Of a stretch of DNA of 19,536 nt, positions 16,643 through 19,536 are shown piece after piece (position 1 is the stretch's first letter; the number at the start of each line of letters is the position of its first letter). Source of the stretch: Pseudomonadota bacterium. GTDB taxonomy: Bacteria > Pseudomonadota > Gammaproteobacteria > Steroidobacterales > Steroidobacteraceae. The notes under the pieces were generated by a model. The model was not told where the DNA came from and did not search any database. It saw only the letters and a list, made by a program, of their open reading frames with translations. Location of the stretch: assembly GCA_028067895.1 (NCBI GenBank), contig JAPTUI010000217.1:1-19536 (forward strand), read 5' to 3'. The position numbers were made by a program, and so were the translations under genes.

Positions 16643-16681
16643 GCGCACGGTAGCGCGCACGGTGTGAGCACAAGGTGAGCA
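16643..16681 (-). promoter_or_regulatory. Direct repeats in kdp upstream region, candidate KdpE sites
   Basis: On the minus strand, TGCTCAC-N4-TGCTCAC (16675-16681 and 16664-16670, 11-bp period) is followed by ACCGTGCGC-N3-ACCGTGCGC (16655-16663 and 16643-16651, 12-bp period). OmpR-family regulators such as KdpE bind paired direct half-sites about one helical turn apart, so the first pair is a plausible operator. It does not resemble the AT-rich E. coli KdpE site. It lies 45-85 bp before the first kdp frame; I see no good -10 box. Confidence 0.45.
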
Positions 16682-16726
16682 AAACCGGCTGGTATCGGCC
16701 GGGACCGTGACGGACAATGCTGCACC

Positions 16727-17635
16727 ATGAGCGATCCGCCGCGATATCAGGGTTTTCGGCCGCTGCGCCCCGGCGCGCGCGTCACCGTGGTGGCACCGGC
16801 CGGCCCCTTCGAGCGCGCCGCCCTCGAGGCGGGCCTCGCCGTACTCGCCGCGCGCTACTCGGTACGCCTCACTCCGGAGCTGTTCGCCCGGCAGCGCTAT
16901 CTCGCCGGCACCGATGCGCAGCGGCTCGCACAGCTCACCGCCGCGCTCAGCGATCCGGACATCGACGCGCTGTTCTGCGCGCGCGGCGGTTATGGCGCGA
17001 TGCGGCTGCTACCGGCACTCGAGGGCGTCGCCCCGGCCCCGAAGCCGCTCGTCGGCTTCTCGGACATCACGGCGCTGCACGCGTGGCTGCAGCGCAACGG
17101 ACAGGTGAGCGTGCACGGGCCGGTACTCACCCAGCTGGGCAAGCTCGACCCACGAACGCACGAGCGCCTGTTCGCCCTGCTCGAGGACAGTGCGCCCGCC
17201 GCGCCGCTGCAAGGCACCGACACGTATGTCCCCGGAGTCGCCGAAGGGCCTCTTCAGGGCGGGACGCTCGCGGTGCTCTCGCGGCTGCTCGGCACCCCGT
17301 ACCTGCCGCCCCTCGAGGGCGCGGTCTTGCTGCTCGAGGACGTCGGCGAGCAACCCTACCGTCTGGATCGGATGTGGACCCACCTGGCGCTGGCCGGGGT
17401 GTTCCGCCGCGTTCGCGGCATCGTGCTCGGCGCGTTCACCGGCTGCGAGGCGCGCGAGGCCGACTACACGAGCGCCCAGGTTCTGCGCGATCTGGCCGCC
17501 GAGACCGGCCTGCCGTGCGCCGCAGGATTTCCGATCGGCCACGGGGAGCGCAACGAGCCGGTGCCGCTCGGGGTGCGCGTACGGCTCGATGCGGCGGCGC
17601 AAACGCTGACGTTTCTTCACGGTGCCACACGCTGA
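16727..17635 (+). CDS. LD-carboxypeptidase, peptidase family S66 (LdcA-like)
   Basis: This 302-residue enzyme removes the terminal D-Ala from murein tetrapeptides during cell-wall recycling in the cytoplasm. It has the S66 layout: N-terminal VVAPAGP, then ARGGYGAMRLLP, the nucleophile S112 in VGFSDITALHAW, E204 in LLLEDVGEQPYRLDRM, and H272 in GFPIGHGERNEPVPLG. These three are the expected Ser-Glu-His triad. Some S66 members (MccF-like) instead give resistance to peptide-nucleotide antibiotics; the short, compact form here fits LdcA better. There is no clear ribosome site before the ATG. It is transcribed divergently from kdp across about 130 bp. Confidence 0.9.
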   Translation: MSDPPRYQGFRPLRPGARVTVVAPAGPFERAALEAGLAVLAARYSVRLTPELFARQRYLAGTDAQRLAQLTAALSDPDIDALFCARGGYGAMRLLPALEGVAPAPKPLVGFSDITALHAWLQRNGQVSVHGPVLTQLGKLDPRTHERLFALLEDSAPAAPLQGTDTYVPGVAEGPLQGGTLAVLSRLLGTPYLPPLEGAVLLLEDVGEQPYRLDRMWTHLALAGVFRRVRGIVLGAFTGCEAREADYTSAQVLRDLAAETGLPCAAGFPIGHGERNEPVPLGVRVRLDAAAQTLTFLHGATR

Positions 17636-17712
17636 TTCCCCCGGCGCGCCCTATCGGATTCGGCGGGATTGCTGCAGGATAGCGCCTCGATCCCCCTCAC
17701 CGAGCCGAAGCC

Positions 17713-18348
17713 ATGCACTCCTCTGCCGACATCGAGCGGATCCTCAAACTCTCCCCGGTCATGCCCGTCGTCGTGATCGACGATCCGGTTATCGCCCCGG
17801 ACTTGGCGCGCGCCCTGGTGCGCGGCGGTCTGCGCGTCATCGAAGTGACCCTGCGTACGCCCTCGGCCCTTGCGGCCATCGAAGCGATCGCGCACGCCGT
17901 GCCGGAGATCTCCGTGGGCGCCGGCACCGTGTTGTCGGTCGAGGACCTGCGCGCCGCGGCCAATGCAGGCGCCACGTTCGCGATCTCCCCGGGCGCGACC
18001 CCGGTGCTGCTCGAGGCGGGCGTGCATGCCCCGATCCCCTACCTGCCCGCAGTGGCGAGCGCCTCGGAGCTGATGCTCGGCCTCGCCCACGGCTACCACT
18101 GTTTCAAATTCTTCCCCGCCGTACCGGCCGGGGGCACCGCCATGCTCAAGTCCTTCGCCGGGCCGTTTCCGCAGGCACGCTTCTGTCCGACCGGCGGCAT
18201 CACGCAGGAGACGCTCGGCACCTTCCTGAAACTCGACAACGTGTTGTGCGCCGGGGGGTCATGGCTCTCGCCGGCCGAGGCACTTGCTGCGCGCGACTGG
18301 GCGCGGATCGAAGCGCTCGCCGCCCGTGCGGCGGCCAGCAGAACTTGA
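17713..18348 (+). CDS. eda: 2-dehydro-3-deoxy-phosphogluconate (KDPG) aldolase
   Basis: This 211-residue aldolase cleaves KDPG into pyruvate and glyceraldehyde 3-phosphate in the Entner-Doudoroff pathway. The Schiff-base lysine is K132 in FKFFPA, the catalytic Glu is E44 in VIEVTLRTP, and GAGTVLS, ISPGATP and FCPTGGIT form the rest of the class I barrel active site. Length and residue spacing are close to E. coli Eda. No edd or other sugar-acid gene is nearby in the window, so the physiological substrate could also be a KDPG-like sugar acid. It follows the carboxypeptidase gene by 77 bp, without a clear ribosome site. Confidence 0.94.
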   Translation: MHSSADIERILKLSPVMPVVVIDDPVIAPDLARALVRGGLRVIEVTLRTPSALAAIEAIAHAVPEISVGAGTVLSVEDLRAAANAGATFAISPGATPVLLEAGVHAPIPYLPAVASASELMLGLAHGYHCFKFFPAVPAGGTAMLKSFAGPFPQARFCPTGGITQETLGTFLKLDNVLCAGGSWLSPAEALAARDWARIEALAARAAASRT

Positions 18349-18394
18349 GCCCCTGAAGCACGGTCCAACCGCCAGCACCACGGGCCCCTCCTCC

Positions 18395-19135
18395 ATGCCG
18401 ACCCGTCCGTCCCGCGCGCTCCGGCTGAGCGCGAGCGCATTCGTCGCAGCCCTGTCCGGCTGCTCAATGGCGCCGCTGCGGCTCACTGCCCCGGCGCATG
18501 CGCCGCACCTGGCCGGCAACTGGCAGCTCGACGCTGCGCACAGCGAACCGATCGATGCGGCGGTGAAACGCCTGCAGGCGCAGTTGCACGCTCGCATGCG
18601 CAAGGCGCTGCGGGCGATGAAGCGCGCCGAGGCGCGCGCGCAGAGCGAGTCCGCCCCTTCCTCCGGAGGCGATCATGACCGGGATGGGTCGTCCGCACCG
18701 GCACGCATCGGGGGCCACACTGTCCAGGAGCCCGGCGTCGAAGTGAGTGCCCCGATGTTCGGTGCAGCCTGGGTGCGTGAGCTCATCGGGCACGTCCCGG
18801 TCGGCAGCCTCCTCAGCCTCGCGCTCTCTCCTCGCGAGTTCTCCCTGACCAGTGCCACCGGTATCCAGCAGTGCAACCTCGGCATTCCGACCGTGGTCAC
18901 CTTCGGGCCGCACGACACCGCGAACCAGAGCTGCGGCTGGCGCGGGCACGCCTTCGTCATCGAACTGCAGCCGCTGCTCGCACCGAAGCTGAGCGAGCAG
19001 TTCGCGATCGCCCCGGGGGGCGAGCTGGTCATGACGCTGCACCTGTCCGGCCAGGGCGTCGACGTCACTCTGGTGCGCCGTTACCGGCGCACGACGCAGG
19101 GGCCGCCGCAGACGCTGCTGCCGACCAGCGACTGA
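18395..19135 (+). CDS. Putative lipoprotein of unknown function
   Basis: This 246-residue protein is not one I recognise. The first 23 residues are a lipoprotein signal: basic start, hydrophobic core LSASAFVAAL and lipobox LSGC with C23; S24-M25 after the Cys predicts outer-membrane sorting. Then comes HLAGNWQLDAAHSEPIDAAV, which resembles the opening of lipocalin-like or copper-resistance-type 'loss/residual mass' proteins, a charged helical stretch (about 60-95), and a beta-rich C-terminal half ending GQGVDVTLVRRYRR. The frame is open back to 18284 inside eda, but the signal peptide places the start at 18395. No ribosome site is evident. It lies 46 bp after eda and may share its transcript. 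Confidence 0.75.
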   Translation: MPTRPSRALRLSASAFVAALSGCSMAPLRLTAPAHAPHLAGNWQLDAAHSEPIDAAVKRLQAQLHARMRKALRAMKRAEARAQSESAPSSGGDHDRDGSSAPARIGGHTVQEPGVEVSAPMFGAAWVRELIGHVPVGSLLSLALSPREFSLTSATGIQQCNLGIPTVVTFGPHDTANQSCGWRGHAFVIELQPLLAPKLSEQFAIAPGGELVMTLHLSGQGVDVTLVRRYRRTTQGPPQTLLPTSD

Positions 19136-19156
19136 GGCCGAAATCCCCCTCGGCCT
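19135..19156 (+). terminator. Hairpin at the end of the lipoprotein gene
   Basis: AGGCCGA (19135-19141) pairs perfectly with TCGGCCT (19150-19156) around an 8-nt loop, beginning on the last base of the stop codon. A second small hairpin follows, TGCGAA (19156-19161) with TTCGCA (19167-19172). Neither is followed by a T-run, so this is a possible terminator or RNA end-stabiliser rather than a classical intrinsic terminator. Confidence 0.4.
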
Positions 19157-19354
19157 GCGAATTCGTTTCGCAGGAGTCCCGTCAGGGCCGCACCCCGAGG
19201 AGCCAAGGTCACGGAATTTCAGGAATCCTGCGACCGGGTGGGCCGTAAAGCCGTCGAGCAGGATCTGACGGAGAGGAAGCTCGCAGCGCCCCTCAAGCCC
19301 CAGCGCATCGTCGTGGATACCCACTCGTCCAGCGACCGCGCCGTAAACCACCGT

Positions 19355-19376
19355 AATGTGCTAAAATGTGCACATT
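19355..19376 (+). promoter_or_regulatory. Promoter and operator of the antitoxin-like gene
   Basis: An extended -10 element, TG-C-TAAAAT, lies at 19359-19367 with no good -35. Overlapping it is a perfect 12-bp palindrome AATGTGCACATT (19365-19376). The half-site AATGTGC also occurs at 19355-19361, exactly 10 bp upstream, giving three half-sites on one face of the helix. Ribbon-helix-helix antitoxins usually repress their own operon by binding such repeats over the promoter. Confidence 0.6.
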
Positions 19377-19398
19377 CCACTACAACGAGCCCACCTTC

Positions 19399-19536
19399 AT
19401 GTCTTCCGCCACCATCACTGTCCGTCTCGAGGAGGAGGTCAAGGACCGGCTCGCTCGACTCGCCGAGTCGACGCAGCGGAGCAAGTCGTTCCTCGCTTCG
19501 GAGGCGATTTTGGAATTTATTGAGAACAACGAATGG
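19399..19536 (+). CDS. CopG/ribbon-helix-helix antitoxin-like protein, 3' end beyond right edge
   Basis: The first 46 codons are present. The protein begins SATITVRLEEEVKDRLARLA, then SKSFLASEAI and FIENNEW. The short N-terminal beta strand (TITVRL) followed by two helices, with the Ser-x-Ser/Phe-Leu turn, is the DNA-binding fold of CopG/RelB/ParD-like antitoxins. Such proteins are usually 80-100 residues and are followed at once by a ParE/RelE toxin gene, which would lie off the edge. The promoter overlaps a palindrome, as expected for self-repression. No strong ribosome site is seen. The toxin partner is inference. Confidence 0.82.
   Translation, partial: MSSATITVRLEEEVKDRLARLAESTQRSKSFLASEAILEFIENNEW

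Noticed and set aside
16690..16718. Promoter (TGGTAT / GACAAT) giving a leaderless LD-carboxypeptidase mRNA
   Set aside because: The -10 is passable but the -35 is poor. The idea rests mainly on the missing ribosome site.
18284..18394. Upstream start for the lipoprotein gene within eda
   Set aside because: It would bury the signal peptide 37 residues in; the start at 18395 gives a proper lipoprotein signal.
18464..19351. 295-codon minus-strand frame across the lipoprotein gene
   Set aside because: It overlaps a gene with a convincing lipobox and has no ribosome site or motif of its own.
19157..19354. Possible remnant gene between the hairpins and the antitoxin promoter
   Set aside because: Short open frames exist on both strands but none matches a family or has a start signal.

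Overview
The window is GC-rich, tightly packed chromosomal DNA, most likely from a gammaproteobacterium. Three things point that way: a prkA/yeaG-yeaH pair, a kdpFABCDE operon closely matching the E. coli family, and a TonB-C-domain protein. A lineage near Nevskiales, Steroidobacterales or Xanthomonadales is my guess; nothing here fixes it. There are no rRNA or tRNA genes, CRISPR arrays, insertion sequences or recognisable prophage genes.

Layout from left to right. (1) 1-2957, minus strand: prkA (yeaG) kinase followed by a left-truncated yeaH, a conserved stress-response pair. Its roughly 460-bp leader and intergenic region has an ECF-sigma-like promoter and a long inverted repeat. (2) 3425-8532, plus strand: a four-gene cluster. 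It encodes a membrane protein with a receiver-like N-terminus and a TonB C-terminal domain, a membrane-bound CheA-like kinase without the CheW-binding domain, a single-domain CheY-like receiver, and a CheX-type phosphatase. This looks like a stand-alone phosphorelay built from chemotaxis parts, and it is the most unusual system in the window. (3) 8542-16597, minus strand: the complete high-affinity potassium uptake operon and its two-component system. The order is a 31-residue membrane peptide, kdpF, kdpA, kdpB, kdpC, kdpD, kdpE, with overlapping or nearly abutting reading frames. The two small leading genes are easily missed. (4) 16727-19135, plus strand: an S66 LD-carboxypeptidase, a KDPG aldolase and an unrecognised lipoprotein, ending in a hairpin. 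(5) 19355-19536: the promoter, operator and first 46 codons of a ribbon-helix-helix antitoxin-like gene cut by the right edge.

How the parts work together. KdpD and KdpE sense potassium or turgor stress and probably act on the divergent 16598-16726 region, where 11- and 12-bp-period direct repeats sit. The CheA-like/CheY/CheX genes supply a kinase, a phospho-acceptor and a phosphatase. No receptor, CheW, CheR or CheB is present, so the input is probably the kinase's own periplasmic domain, and the output may involve the TonB-C protein encoded just upstream. Every functional call is based on motif reading only; no database search was run.
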